Positions 35,106 through 44,170 are shown, counted from the first letter of the stretch. The stretch: 61,466 nucleotides of DNA from Rhodococcus sp. IEGM 1379 (GCF_030056815.1 NZ_JASHKR010000027.1:1-61466), one strand, 5' to 3'. A program made the numbers and translations. The notes: generated by a model from the sequence alone, not told the origin.

Positions 35106-35846
35106 TCACCTCACCTCGGTCATGACGCCGACATCGCCGGCGCCCAGAAGGCCCTGCATGTTCACAACTGCGTGGACTCCGGTGTCCGACGGAAGTGCGT
35201 TGACGTCCGCGGTGATTACGGATTGGTATTCACCTAGTGCGACAAGACGTTCCAGTAAGGCGGCACGTTCATTGTCGTCGGCGATCTTGTCGATGCGTCC
35301 GACTACCAGCAGCGGTGGGCGTTTGGTGTTGGCGACCGCTATTCGCAGCAGCAACTGTTGGATTTCGGGGAGATCGTCGACGAAGGCATTGAGGTGTGGC
35401 AGGTCGATGTCACCGAACGTTTCTGCGCACATCTCCTTGACACCCGAATCGTCTACCCGGGGTACGAACTGGTACCACGGTGAGTTCCACCGCAATTGTT
35501 CGGTCACAAGATCTCTTACGGTGACCGACGGACGAACCTCGTCGAGTTCGTTCATGCACGCAATGGCGGAGTTGGCCAACATCTTTGACGGTTTATCCGA
35601 GCCCAGCACAGTCAGTGAACCGCCGGACAAGCGCATTCGGCCGCACAGTGCCATCAGCAGCGCAGTGCGTGCGGCACCGGCCTGTGCGGCCAGGATCGTC
35701 ACGCCACCCTGATCGATGTCGACATCGAGTGGGCCGAACACATGCCCCCAAGGGCCGTGAAGTTCGATCTCGCGGGCAGACACCAATGTTCCTGTGGTGC
35801 TGCGTTCCTCGGGCAATTGCCAACTTTCGGAACGTACTTCGACCAC
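35106..35846 (-). CDS. Degenerate ABC ATPase-like partner of YhgE/Pip
   Basis: 246 aa from GTG 35844-35846, preferred because GGGAGG lies 5 bases before; GTG at 35888 would give 260 aa with a poor ribosome site. The fold follows an ABC ATPase (REIELHGPWGHVFGPLDVDI start, LLMALCGRMRLSGGSLTVLG). However, the Walker A is AAQAGAARTALL without the Lys, the signature is LPEIQQLLL, and the Walker B is LLVVGRIDKI without the Asp-Glu pair. ATP hydrolysis is therefore unlikely; a scaffold or regulatory subunit for the membrane protein downstream is inferred. The pairing itself is common in actinobacteria. Confidence 0.75.
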   Translation of the reverse strand: MVEVRSESWQLPEERSTTGTLVSAREIELHGPWGHVFGPLDVDIDQGGVTILAAQAGAARTALLMALCGRMRLSGGSLTVLGSDKPSKMLANSAIACMNELDEVRPSVTVRDLVTEQLRWNSPWYQFVPRVDDSGVKEMCAETFGDIDLPHLNAFVDDLPEIQQLLLRIAVANTKRPPLLVVGRIDKIADDNERAALLERLVALGEYQSVITADVNALPSDTGVHAVVNMQGLLGAGDVGVMTEVR

Positions 35847-35962
35847 CGTGGCCTCCCATATGTTCGGTGTCAGGTCAGAAACGCGCACGAAGAAACGTCA
35901 CATGTGAGTGGAACTCTCACGTGAGGTGCCTTCGTTGAATGTTTACGCCATGAATTGATGAA

Positions 35963-37243
35963 TTACAGGATGTTCTTGACGATCTGACCGTTCTTGACGA
36001 TGACCGACAGTCGCTTGGACGGGTCGGCCAGGAGGCTGAGATCCTCGAGAGGGTTTCCGTCGACGAGGAGCGCATCGGCCCAGGCGCCCTTGGTTATTAC
36101 TCCGAACGGTGCCTGCCGGTACGGATCACGCTCGCCGGCAAGGCGGAATAGTTCGGCATTCCCGGAGGTGAGGACGCGGAGTGCGTCGATGTTGCTGTAG
36201 TGGTCGCCGAGGCGGGCTGCCATTTCGCTCTGCCTCGGTGCGAGTTGTGGTTCCAGGAGAAGGTCTGTGCCCCAAGCAGTTTTGACGCCGTACTTACGCG
36301 CCCACTCGTAGACTTTGTCGGTGCCGCTGCAGATCTCGCGATCCTTGCCGGCGCGATCAGGATCCGGATAGTGGTGATCGCCGAGCGCGAAAGGTTGCAG
36401 TGAGAGCCAGATTTCTTTCTCTGCCAGCAAAGCAATAGTCGGTTCGTCGGCAAGGTGCCCATGCTCGATGGATTTCACACCGGCATCGATCGCCCGGCGG
36501 ATACCGGTGACGTTGTAGACGTGTGTAGCGACGTAGGTTCCGTAGTCGGTGGCCGCATGCACTGCAGCACGTAGTTCCGGATCGGTGAACTGGACTGTGT
36601 ACAGCGGGTCGTACATCGATGCTGCGCCGCCGCCGACCATCACCTTGATTTGCGATGCACCCTTTTTCAACTGTTCACGTACGGCAGCGAGTACTCGGTC
36701 GGGTCCGTCGGCCACCCTCATGAAACCGATTTCTTCGGCGCGACTTTGGTTGCCGCCGAGCGCAGTTGGACACTCGTAGACGAATCCGAAGTCGCCGTGT
36801 CCGCTGGTTTGCGAAATGGCAGCCTGGGAAGGATAGATACGAGGACCTTCGAACAGTCCTCGATCGATCACGGATTTGATGCTGCTGGTGTCACCGGCCA
36901 TGTCGCGCACCGTGGTGAACCCACGGTGCAGCATGTTTTTCGCCTCGGCGAGGCCGTTGAGGGCGATGTGGGCTTCGGTGCCGCTGACCATATCGAGGTA
37001 GGAGTTGGCATTGCCGACCAAATGCACATGGGCGTCACTCATGCCGGGCATCAGGACTCGGTTGCCGCCATCGATGACAGTTGTTTCTCGGCTCGGATCA
37101 TTACCCACGGGGGATTCCGAGACTCCCGCAATCGTGTCGCCGTCGATCAGAACATCGCCTGTAATGAGTGAGGGCGATACTCCGTCGAAGATGCGAACAT
37201 TGCGGAACAGTAAACGGTGTCCAGCTTTTGAGGTGGCTGTCAT
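35963..37243 (-). CDS. Metal-dependent amidohydrolase
   Basis: 426 aa amidohydrolase of the imidazolonepropionase/prolidase-like group. Metal ligands visible: HVH in MSDAHVHLVG, QIKVMVGGGAAS with the possible carbamylated Lys, ATHVYNV, IEHGHLAD and WGTDLLL. The composite beta-domain is formed by both ends (VRIFDGVSPSL and ADALLVDGNPLEDL). ATG 37241-37243 is used; a GTG nine bases upstream is equally possible since neither has a clear ribosome site. Family members hydrolyse dipeptides, cyclic amides or organophosphates; substrate here unknown. Confidence 0.87.
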   Translation of the reverse strand: MTATSKAGHRLLFRNVRIFDGVSPSLITGDVLIDGDTIAGVSESPVGNDPSRETTVIDGGNRVLMPGMSDAHVHLVGNANSYLDMVSGTEAHIALNGLAEAKNMLHRGFTTVRDMAGDTSSIKSVIDRGLFEGPRIYPSQAAISQTSGHGDFGFVYECPTALGGNQSRAEEIGFMRVADGPDRVLAAVREQLKKGASQIKVMVGGGAASMYDPLYTVQFTDPELRAAVHAATDYGTYVATHVYNVTGIRRAIDAGVKSIEHGHLADEPTIALLAEKEIWLSLQPFALGDHHYPDPDRAGKDREICSGTDKVYEWARKYGVKTAWGTDLLLEPQLAPRQSEMAARLGDHYSNIDALRVLTSGNAELFRLAGERDPYRQAPFGVITKGAWADALLVDGNPLEDLSLLADPSKRLSVIVKNGQIVKNIL

Positions 37244-37410
37244 AAGCAGCACATTAACATCAAGATTCGGACATTACGGGCGAATTGAGAAAAGATCTGA
37301 GGTTCTGGCTCGGCACCGACTCTCTCCACCGAAGTGGGCTGAGACGTAAGTCCTGCCGGCAATCTGCAGGTGATGTTACAGATCTTGCAAAAATTCTTGT
37401 CAGTTGAACT

Positions 37411-38064
37411 ATGCTGCCGCACATGTTAATTCACCCGACACTGCGAATGCAGTCCTGGGGCTTCGTGATCGGATCCACTCTGTTTGCGCTCGGTTCAGCC
37501 CCCTACCTATCGGTGCTCTTCGGTGCGACACTCGCGAATATTTTCTTCTTCGCCGGTTCGTGGTTCTTCACCGGAGCAGCATTTATCCAATTGGTGCTCA
37601 GCGGGCCGGCAACCACCACGGACTCCGGTAAACTCGCAGTCCGTGCTGAGTGGTTGTCGGCAGCAGTGCAGTTTCTCGGCACGATTTTGTTCAACATCAG
37701 CACCGGATCGGCGCTGCACGATCTCAATGTGCGCGGGGAGATGCACCTCGTCTGGAACCCCAACGCGGAAGGCTCGATTGCATTTTTGGTATCGAGTGGT
37801 CTTGCGGTGCTTATTCTGTTGCGATCGAACACGTACTGGGCGCCACGATCGACGGAATGGCAAAGCGTGTGGCTCAATACACTCGGATCCATTGCCTTCG
37901 GTGTGTCCGCCATCGGGTCCTTCATACTTCGTGACGGGAATACGCTGGACCCCAACATGGCCAATATCGGGACCTTCGTCGGTGCTGTTTTCTTCCTGCT
38001 TGCCTCCGCGGTATTTCTCGGCAAGAGCAGTCGGCCCTTGCCGGCAATGGCAGAAGCAGGCTGA
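37411..38064 (+). CDS. Multi-pass membrane protein of unknown function
   Basis: 217 aa with about six hydrophobic helices and short charged loops. The repeated pattern of helix pairs (SWGFVIGSTLFALGSAP, then ANIFFFAGSWFFTGAAF; later LNTLGSIAFGVSAIGSFIL, then ANIGTFVGAVFFLLASAVF) suggests an internally duplicated unit, possibly YrhK-like; I am not certain of the family. ATG 37411 is the first possible start; 37423 is an alternative. Divergent from the amidohydrolase; no partner suggests its role. Confidence 0.7.
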   Translation: MLPHMLIHPTLRMQSWGFVIGSTLFALGSAPYLSVLFGATLANIFFFAGSWFFTGAAFIQLVLSGPATTTDSGKLAVRAEWLSAAVQFLGTILFNISTGSALHDLNVRGEMHLVWNPNAEGSIAFLVSSGLAVLILLRSNTYWAPRSTEWQSVWLNTLGSIAFGVSAIGSFILRDGNTLDPNMANIGTFVGAVFFLLASAVFLGKSSRPLPAMAEAG

Positions 38065-38261
38065 ATTCACTACCGTTTGCGAGACCGTCATGCCTGTGAT
38101 TCATCGGGGCTCATCACGCCCTACGGCATCATGGCGCACGGTGACGTCGAATCGCAGCCGCTCACAGCGTAGCTCACGGAAAATTACATTAACAAGGTCA
38201 AACTCGGCATTGCATCGGGTGAGGGATTCTGCCGTTACAACTCTGAATAGAATGGGGCACA

Positions 38262-38736
38262 ATGTATTACAGTAGTGGAAACTACGAAGCATTCGCCCGT
38301 TTACGCAAGCCTGCGGGGGTGGATGACAAGACTGCATGGTTCGTCGGTTCCGGACTTGCATCGCTTGCAGGTGCGGCATTCATGATCCGTGACGGCCGAA
38401 TGGCCGGAAACAAGATCACCGTTCTCGAACGGTTGACGTTGCCCGGCGGTGCACTCGACGGAATCAAGGAACCGGAGAAGGGCTTCGTCATCCGCGGCGG
38501 CCGCGGTTGATTCTTCTCGTCATCGTGCCCTACTTGACCGCATTCCTTTACATTCTCGTCCGCGGCCGCGGAATAGGCGAACGCCAACTCGCAGCACGCA
38601 CGGCAACGGATCAGTACCTCGAGAATGTGGCTGGGACGGGCCCGGCAGCGCAGATTACCGATGCGCGTGCGCTGCTCGACGCCGCACTATAACCACCAAG
38701 AAGTTCGACCAGCTCAAAGCGAAAGCCTTGAACTGA
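38262..38736 (+). pseudogene. Oleate hydratase N-terminus fused to a SHOCT-protein remnant
   Basis: Positions 38262-38505 encode [20 protein letters not shown] and [16 protein letters not shown] up to KGFVIRGGR, which is the N-terminal FAD-binding start of oleate hydratase (normally ~560-650 aa). The frame then ends at TGA 38508-38510. From ~38507 another frame reads ILLVIVPYLTAFLYILVRGR...YLENVAG and DARALLDA, the C-terminal half of a PLDc_N/SHOCT membrane protein. A one-base deletion near 38683-38685 breaks it before KKFDQLKAKALN (stop 38734-38736). A deletion joining two genes, followed by decay, is the simplest explanation. Confidence 0.8.
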
Positions 38737-38819
38737 CAGTAGAATCCGGCAAGAGTTGCGTTCGAAGAGCCGGCCTCAGGCTGAATACTCACTGACTGCG
38801 ATGACGAAAGGTACCTTCC

Positions 38820-39056
38820 ATGAGCCCGGACACCCAGAAAACTTCCGTACAATTGCTGCTCACCCCGCGTAACATCCTCGCCGCGGTGTTGGTGGTGCTG
38901 GCGGTGATCTTCATTCTCCAGAACCGAAGCACGACCACGATCCAACTGTTCTGGGTATCCGTGCAGTCACCACTCTGGCTCACCCTCGTGGTGATCCTTC
39001 TTCTCGGTTGGATCGCTGGCCTGCTTACCACCCGCCGCAATAAGTCCACTAATTGA
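38820..39056 (+). CDS. LapA-domain small membrane protein
   Basis: 78 aa with two membrane helices and the LapA (DUF1049) pattern: ILQNRSTTTIQLFWVSVQ between helices and GWIAGLLTTRRNK at the end. ATG 38820; CGAAAGG precedes it by 11 bases. LapA-type proteins organise lipopolysaccharide machinery in Gram-negatives; in actinobacteria the role of these short forms is unknown. Confidence 0.82.
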   Translation: MSPDTQKTSVQLLLTPRNILAAVLVVLAVIFILQNRSTTTIQLFWVSVQSPLWLTLVVILLLGWIAGLLTTRRNKSTN

Positions 39057-39222
39057 ACCCGCAGTGACGATGGGTGCCCGGCGTGTTCCACGCTGGCGCC
39101 AATCCAGGCGAACGATCTCCCGGTTTCCGGGATTATTCTCTCGGACAGTACTTCCCAAATCTGATGTGGCGCTGAAAAGGTCGACGCCTACCGATTTTCT
39201 CGAATCTATGGAAGGTGAAATG

Positions 39223-40212
39223 ATGTGTACCAGAGTAATGTGGCCTGATGCCGCCGGGGCCGTTCTCGTCGGCCGCAACATGGATTATCACCGCGACACC
39301 GGAACAAATTTGTGGTTGCTTCCCCGGGGGATCAAACGTAACGACGGCGTCGGCGGCTCTCTCGGTTGGACCGCCGAATACGGCAGTGTCGTGGCCGGAG
39401 CCTACGACATGATGACAGTGGACGGCATGAACGAGGCCGGCCTGTCCGGCCACATCCTGTGGCTCGCGGAATCGGATTACGGTACTCATGACACGTCGAA
39501 GCCGGCTTTGAGCATGGCGATCTGGTTGCAGTATTTCCTGGACAATTTCTCCACCGTTGCGGATGCTGCCGCGTGGATCATCGAGTCCGATATTCAGGTT
39601 GTACCGCTCGGCGATCCGGCGACCGGTGAGGTGCCCGCCGTTCATCTCGCGTTGGACGACGCGACAGGCGATTCGGCGATCATCGAATACCTCGACGGCA
39701 AGGCCACTGTCTGGCACGACCGCAAACACCTCGTGATGACCAATTCGCCGTCCTACGACAAGCAGATCGAAATGCTCAAAGAGGTCGACGGGTTCGGCGG
39801 CAGCAAGCCGCTGCCCGGGACCACGCTGGCAGCCGACAGGTTCGCCCGCGCCGCCTACTATGTAGGCCGATTGCCCGAGCCTAAGACCGAGGTCGAGGCA
39901 GTCGCCGGAATGTTCAGCGTCATCCGCAATGCTGCGCAACCTTTCCGCATTCCTGATCCCGACAAACCCTATGCATCACAGACGATTTGGCAAACGGTCG
40001 CAGACCTGACCAACAAGCGGTTCGTCTTCGACTCGACGACGCGACCCAACGTAGTGTGGGTGGATCTCGACAAGCTGGACTTCAGCGAGGGCGCGCCGGC
40101 AGGCAAGATCGACCTGATGGGCGACACATCGCTCGAGGGCGGACTCGCAGGCAACGTCTCCCGCCGCTTCGAGGAAACAGTCCCGATGCAGTTCCTGACT
40201 TTGCCGTCCTGA
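39223..40212 (+). CDS. Choloylglycine-hydrolase-family Ntn amidase
   Basis: 329 aa N-terminal-nucleophile hydrolase. The start is set at ATG 39223 because Cys follows at once (MCTRVMW) and would be the catalytic nucleophile after Met removal, with GAAGG 7 bases upstream; longer frames bury it. Other conserved parts: GRNMDYHRDTG with the Asp, VDGMNEAGLSGHILWL, and MTNSPSYDKQ with the Asn and Asp of the oxyanion/substrate site. The family hydrolyses conjugated bile acids, penicillin V or acyl-homoserine lactones; a steroid-catabolic region lies in the same window, but the substrate is undetermined. Confidence 0.87.
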   Translation: MCTRVMWPDAAGAVLVGRNMDYHRDTGTNLWLLPRGIKRNDGVGGSLGWTAEYGSVVAGAYDMMTVDGMNEAGLSGHILWLAESDYGTHDTSKPALSMAIWLQYFLDNFSTVADAAAWIIESDIQVVPLGDPATGEVPAVHLALDDATGDSAIIEYLDGKATVWHDRKHLVMTNSPSYDKQIEMLKEVDGFGGSKPLPGTTLAADRFARAAYYVGRLPEPKTEVEAVAGMFSVIRNAAQPFRIPDPDKPYASQTIWQTVADLTNKRFVFDSTTRPNVVWVDLDKLDFSEGAPAGKIDLMGDTSLEGGLAGNVSRRFEETVPMQFLTLPS

Positions 40213-40332
40213 TCGAAGGCAGCAGGTCCGTGACGAGGGTGGCCGCTCTACTCGGGCAGTCACTTTCGTCGGCACAAACGTTGCCGATATGCCACAGCCG
40301 AGTACACGACCGATCCCATCAGGGGTGGACAG

Positions 40333-41967
40333 ATGGATACTGCAGATCAGCGACCCTCCGTTGTAATGGCAACAGAGTGCGCGGACGAAACTCACCACAG
40401 GGCGAGTTGGTTACCTCTAGTGCTCGTGTGTTTCACCGGGTTGGTATCGGTGTTCAACGCTACGGTGCTGCCGATGGCGATCAGCGGGATCGTCGACGGC
40501 CTGAACACCACGATCTCGAACGTGCAGTTGGCGATTGTCGCGTACGGCGTCTTCGTCGCTGCCTTCACTGTCACGGGCGGCAAGATCAGTGGGGTCCTGG
40601 GTGCCAGGAACACTCAGCTGATCGGCTTGGGCATCTACGCGGTCGGCATGCTGTCTTGTTTTCTGGCGCAGAGTGTCTCGGTGTTGATTGCCGGCGAAGC
40701 GATAGCCGGACTCGGCGGTGCTCTGCTCGTGCCCAACGCTCTGGCGATTCTCGGCCAGGCATATTCCGGTACGCAACGCACAATTGCAGTGTCGGTGCTG
40801 GCAGGTACGACAGGAATCGGTGCCGCGCTCGCTCTGTTGGTCGGTGGACTACTCGTGCAGGCCTGGGGTTGGAGGGCGCCCTTCGTCCTATTGCTCGTCA
40901 TCATTGTCGGAACGATCGGCATCACGTCCCGCGTGGTCCTTCCCCGGGTTCCGTTCCGGGGGGCCATCGACAAGACGAGCATCGTGCTCTCCGCCGTAGG
41001 TGTGCTGTTGTTGGTTGCTGCGATCAATCAGATCGGAACGTGGGGATTAATCCTCGCATCCGATTCTGCACCCGTGAGTGTGCTCGGCCTCTCGCCCGTT
41101 CTTGCGTTGTCGGTGCTTGGCGGCCTGGTATTGCACATGTTCGTCGCCCGCCAACACTCGTTGCGCGATGGCGACCGGACGCCACTGCTCGATCCCCAGG
41201 TGTTCGGGTCGGGGCAAAACCGTGCGTGCCTGAGTGGCCTGCTCGCGGTGAACCTACTGATGGCCGGCGTGAGCTACCTGCTGCCGTTGTATTCGCTGAT
41301 GGTGCTGGGCAAGAGCCCGCTGGGTACGGCAGTGATGCTGATACCGATCTCCCTCGCCGCACTCGTCGCGGCGGCTGCAACACCTACTCTGATGCGATTG
41401 CTTGCCTGCCGCTGGCTGTTGACAGGGGCACACGTGCTTGCTGCCGCGTCCGTGATCGTGCTGGCACTGACCATCTCGAACCAATGGTCCGGTGTGTGGA
41501 CCTGGGCCAGCGAGGTCTGCTTGGGTCTCGGTATCGGAGTCGGGTTGAGTGCGGGCAGTGCACTGCTCATGGAGTCCAGTCCTACGTCTCTCTCGGGAGA
41601 GATCGGCAGCGCTCGGGGGATGGCGAACTTTCTGGGGCTGTGTACGGGTACCGCCGTCGCCGGGGCCGTGCTGATGTCAGTGCTCGCTCAATCCGCCTCG
41701 GTCAGTGTTGCCGACGACCCGGATCTGTGGTCCGACAGCAGAATCGAAGTTGCGACCAGTTCGGTCAGCTTCGTCGCAAACGGCGACCTCCGCGGTCTCC
41801 TTGCCGGAATGGAGTTGACCTCGGCGCAACTCGACCGGGCGGTAGAGATCAACGTCGAATCCAGATTGGTCGCGCTGCGCGCGAGCCTCTGTGTGCTCGG
41901 GTTGGCAGTGCTCCTACCGATCGTGACGTTCCGGCATCTGCCTGCCCGACGGAAGGAATTGGACTGA
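40333..41967 (+). CDS. MFS transporter, DHA2 (EmrB/QacA-like)
   Basis: 544 aa with ~14 membrane helices. Seen: VFNATVLPMAISGIVDGLNT in the first helix region, a reduced motif A (GGKISGVLGARNTQLIGLG) and helix-5 motif C (LAGTTGIGAALALLVGGLL). A large hydrophilic C-terminal loop lies before the last helix. Proton-driven drug or metabolite export is expected. ATG 40333. Followed by a strong terminator at 42021. Confidence 0.87.
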   Translation: MDTADQRPSVVMATECADETHHRASWLPLVLVCFTGLVSVFNATVLPMAISGIVDGLNTTISNVQLAIVAYGVFVAAFTVTGGKISGVLGARNTQLIGLGIYAVGMLSCFLAQSVSVLIAGEAIAGLGGALLVPNALAILGQAYSGTQRTIAVSVLAGTTGIGAALALLVGGLLVQAWGWRAPFVLLLVIIVGTIGITSRVVLPRVPFRGAIDKTSIVLSAVGVLLLVAAINQIGTWGLILASDSAPVSVLGLSPVLALSVLGGLVLHMFVARQHSLRDGDRTPLLDPQVFGSGQNRACLSGLLAVNLLMAGVSYLLPLYSLMVLGKSPLGTAVMLIPISLAALVAAAATPTLMRLLACRWLLTGAHVLAAASVIVLALTISNQWSGVWTWASEVCLGLGIGVGLSAGSALLMESSPTSLSGEIGSARGMANFLGLCTGTAVAGAVLMSVLAQSASVSVADDPDLWSDSRIEVATSSVSFVANGDLRGLLAGMELTSAQLDRAVEINVESRLVALRASLCVLGLAVLLPIVTFRHLPARRKELD

Positions 41968-42020
41968 TTTGTCGCACGGATAGCGCTCCTGGCTGCATAC
42001 ACGTTGTGCAACATATTTCG

Positions 42021-42060
42021 AACTGGCCGTCCCAACTCGCATTGGGGTGGCCAGTTTTTC
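42021..42060 (+). terminator. Rho-independent terminator after the MFS gene
   Basis: Outer stem AACTGGCC/GGCCAGTT (42021-42028 with 42049-42056), inner stem CCCAA/TTGGG, then a TTTTT run. It also lies just beyond the end of the minus-strand phosphatase relic. Confidence 0.9.
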
Positions 42061-42092
42061 GTGGAGAACAATTTTTTCGAAGATGAAGTGGG

Positions 42093-42903
42093 TCAACGAG
42101 GTTCGAGTAGACGTTCTTCGAGTGTGGCGACTGTGCTCTCTTCGACTTTTAGTCCGTCGGCGAAGTATCCTTCGATGTTGCTGTATCGCTTCTCCATCTC
42201 GTCGAAAGCTGTATCAAGAGACTCCTTCTCGACACCGAGAATGTATCGGAGTAATTCGGGATCACCTCCGGCGGCTTCGAACTTGATGAATACCGGATGC
42301 AGAGCTGGGATCAGTTGCTCATTGGTGAGGAGGTAATCGTGGTAGATATCGGATCGATCAACCCCCAAAATGCTCAGCAATGCTGCTGCCGCCCAACCTG
42401 TTCGGTCCTTTCCCGTTGTGCAGTGAAAGAGTGAGGGGCTCGGATATCTGCCGGCCAGACCCTCGAACAGTGACCGGTAAGGGTCAATACGCTGGGCAGG
42501 GAGATTATCTGCCGGTAGGTGTCGATCATCATCTCAGCTGCGCGACCATCGCCCAATTCTTTAGTGGCTTGTGCTACCGCAACCTTGTTGTCGATCACTG
42601 AGGCGAGATTTGCAGAGATGGCAGTGGTGGCATCGGCCAATACGTCCAGTGCGTAGGAACTGACTCCGTCGAATTGTGGGTCGGGTGCTGTGCTCCGCTC
42701 GACTTCTGTGTGCAAGTCGTAGATGGTCTTCACTCCGAGCAGTCCGAACTTGTAGTCGCCGGCGGGGAGTCGGTGTAATTCGTTTGAGCGGTAAACGATT
42801 GACGAACGGACTCGCCAGTCGTTCCTGCGTTTACTCCTCCGATGTCTCTCAGATTGGGGAATACGACTGGCTTGTCGGGATGTCCACTTTCAGCACTTGT
42901 CAT
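42093..42903 (-). pseudogene. PtpB-like tyrosine phosphatase, two frameshifts
   Basis: A Y_phosphatase3/PtpB-type gene read in three pieces. Frame 1 (from ATG 42903): PVVFPNLRDIGGVNAG. After a one-base loss near 42821-42825, frame 2: VRSSIVYRSNELHRLPAGDY, then KTIYDLHTEVER to RQIISLP. After a second shift near 42490-42500, frame 3: DPYRSLFEGLAGRY, the intact P-loop FHCTTGKDRTGW and the C-terminal helices ending LLEPR. All expected family parts are present (~270 codons), so the breaks are recent, or are sequencing errors. Confidence 0.82.
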
Positions 42904-43081
42904 GCGCTAATCGTCCCAGATGGCGGAGTTGTCGGGCAATGCCAAATGCCTAGTAATTTTCGGTGTTGATGCAGGGTAAGTGGATCGTGAATTTCTGTGC
43001 CGCAACAGGAATGGGCGTAATTGTGCGAGTTTCGCGGGATCGACTCGCGCGCGATGACACGGCGTCCGGGAAAGAGGGTTC

Positions 43082-43120
43082 TTGCACACCTAGTTTTAGT
43101 CAGCTAGACTAAAACCTATG
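43082..43120 (+). promoter_or_regulatory. Leaderless promoter overlapped by a 9-5-9 inverted repeat
   Basis: TTGCAC (43082-43087) and TAGACT (43105-43110), 17 bp apart, make a good SigA-type promoter; initiation would fall at or next to the ATG at 43118, and no ribosome site is present. GTTTTAGTC-AGCTA-GACTAAAAC (43093-43115) covers the spacer and -10, as an operator would. The NrtR-like protein encoded by the fourth gene of this operon is the natural candidate repressor (inference). Confidence 0.7.
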
Positions 43121-44164
43121 AACATCAGGGAGGTACTCGAAACCGTCGAATCGGCATCTGTCGCGAGCGACTTGTTCGGCCCTGTCTCACACGATGTTGC
43201 GCCGCGCCGGGCCATGAAACGGCGGTATTACCGATTGGTTTCGGTGATCCATCCGGATCGTGTGTGCCTCGGCGACGTTGCGCGATCCGCTGCCGCGACA
43301 GCGCGACTCAACGAACTGTATGGAATTTGGGTAGCTCAAGCCGACTCGATGAACATCGGACCGGTCTACATCGGCGAACGTGGTGAGTATCGATTGGGTG
43401 GCTCTGTTGCATCCGGTTCGGTCTCCGAGCTGTACGGGGCGCGGGATCAATCCGGAACCTCCGTCGTGCTGAAGATTCCGCGCGATTGTCGGGCGAATTC
43501 GATGATCGAAGCGGAACGGAATGCGCTGGGAGATATTGCGCATTCAGGCAATTCAGGGTGGTCCGTGTTCTATTTTCCGCGGTTAGTCGATCGAGTCTCT
43601 CATCATGACAATGTAAGTGGAGAGCGGCGAGAGATCAACGTTCTGAATGATCTGACGGGAGAATTCCTGACACTGTCGGATGTTCTTGCCGCGTACCCGA
43701 ATGGCCTCGACCCGAGGGACTGGGCCTGGATGCACCGACGTTTGCTGCGCACGCTTGCAGTTGCACATGCGCAGGGTTGGGTGCATACCGCGATCACAGC
43801 CGACAATATTCTGATTCATCCTGATCTGCATGGAGTCGTGTTGGCGGGGTGGTCGTTTGCAACAAGACCCGGTGACCGCCCAGTGGCTACGATTGCCTCC
43901 GCTCATCCGTCGTATCCACCCGAACTGGGTGGGAGCGTCACGCCGGCCTGGGACGTCTACATGGCGCATCAACTGATGTCGACCATGCTGGGCGATCGAA
44001 TTCCCAGTCGTATGAAAGCTTTTGCTCTCGGCTGTATGCAGTCGAATCCGAGGCTGCGTCCCGGCGCAGTCGATCTACTGGGCGAGTTCGACGAACTCCT
44101 CGATCTTCTCCACGGCGAACGCACGTTTCGGGTGTTTACCGTTCCTTCCACGAATTGGTATTGA
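43118..44164 (+). CDS. J-domain/protein pseudokinase fusion
   Basis: 348 aa. Residues ~30-72 resemble a DnaJ J domain, with YYRLVSVIHPDRV carrying the HPD at 45-47. Residues ~90-325 follow the protein-kinase fold: Gly-rich loop GGSVASGSVSELYG (94-107), VVLKI with Lys119, Glu131/133 for the C helix, and AWDVYMAHQL (helix F Asp279). But the catalytic loop is HTAITADNILI, so HRD has become HTA (Asp lost, Asn230 kept), and DFG is replaced by AGW (243-245). It should bind but not transfer phosphate. Likely a regulatory or scaffolding protein, perhaps recruiting Hsp70. First gene of a four-gene operon; apparently leaderless. Confidence 0.75.
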   Translation: MNIREVLETVESASVASDLFGPVSHDVAPRRAMKRRYYRLVSVIHPDRVCLGDVARSAAATARLNELYGIWVAQADSMNIGPVYIGERGEYRLGGSVASGSVSELYGARDQSGTSVVLKIPRDCRANSMIEAERNALGDIAHSGNSGWSVFYFPRLVDRVSHHDNVSGERREINVLNDLTGEFLTLSDVLAAYPNGLDPRDWAWMHRRLLRTLAVAHAQGWVHTAITADNILIHPDLHGVVLAGWSFATRPGDRPVATIASAHPSYPPELGGSVTPAWDVYMAHQLMSTMLGDRIPSRMKAFALGCMQSNPRLRPGAVDLLGEFDELLDLLHGERTFRVFTVPSTNWY

Positions 44165-44170
44165 TCCATC

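Noticed and set aside
39987-42086. 699-codon plus-strand frame overlapping the Ntn-hydrolase and MFS genes
   Set aside because: Arg/Gly-rich out-of-frame shadow; the real genes in the region have clear motifs and starts.
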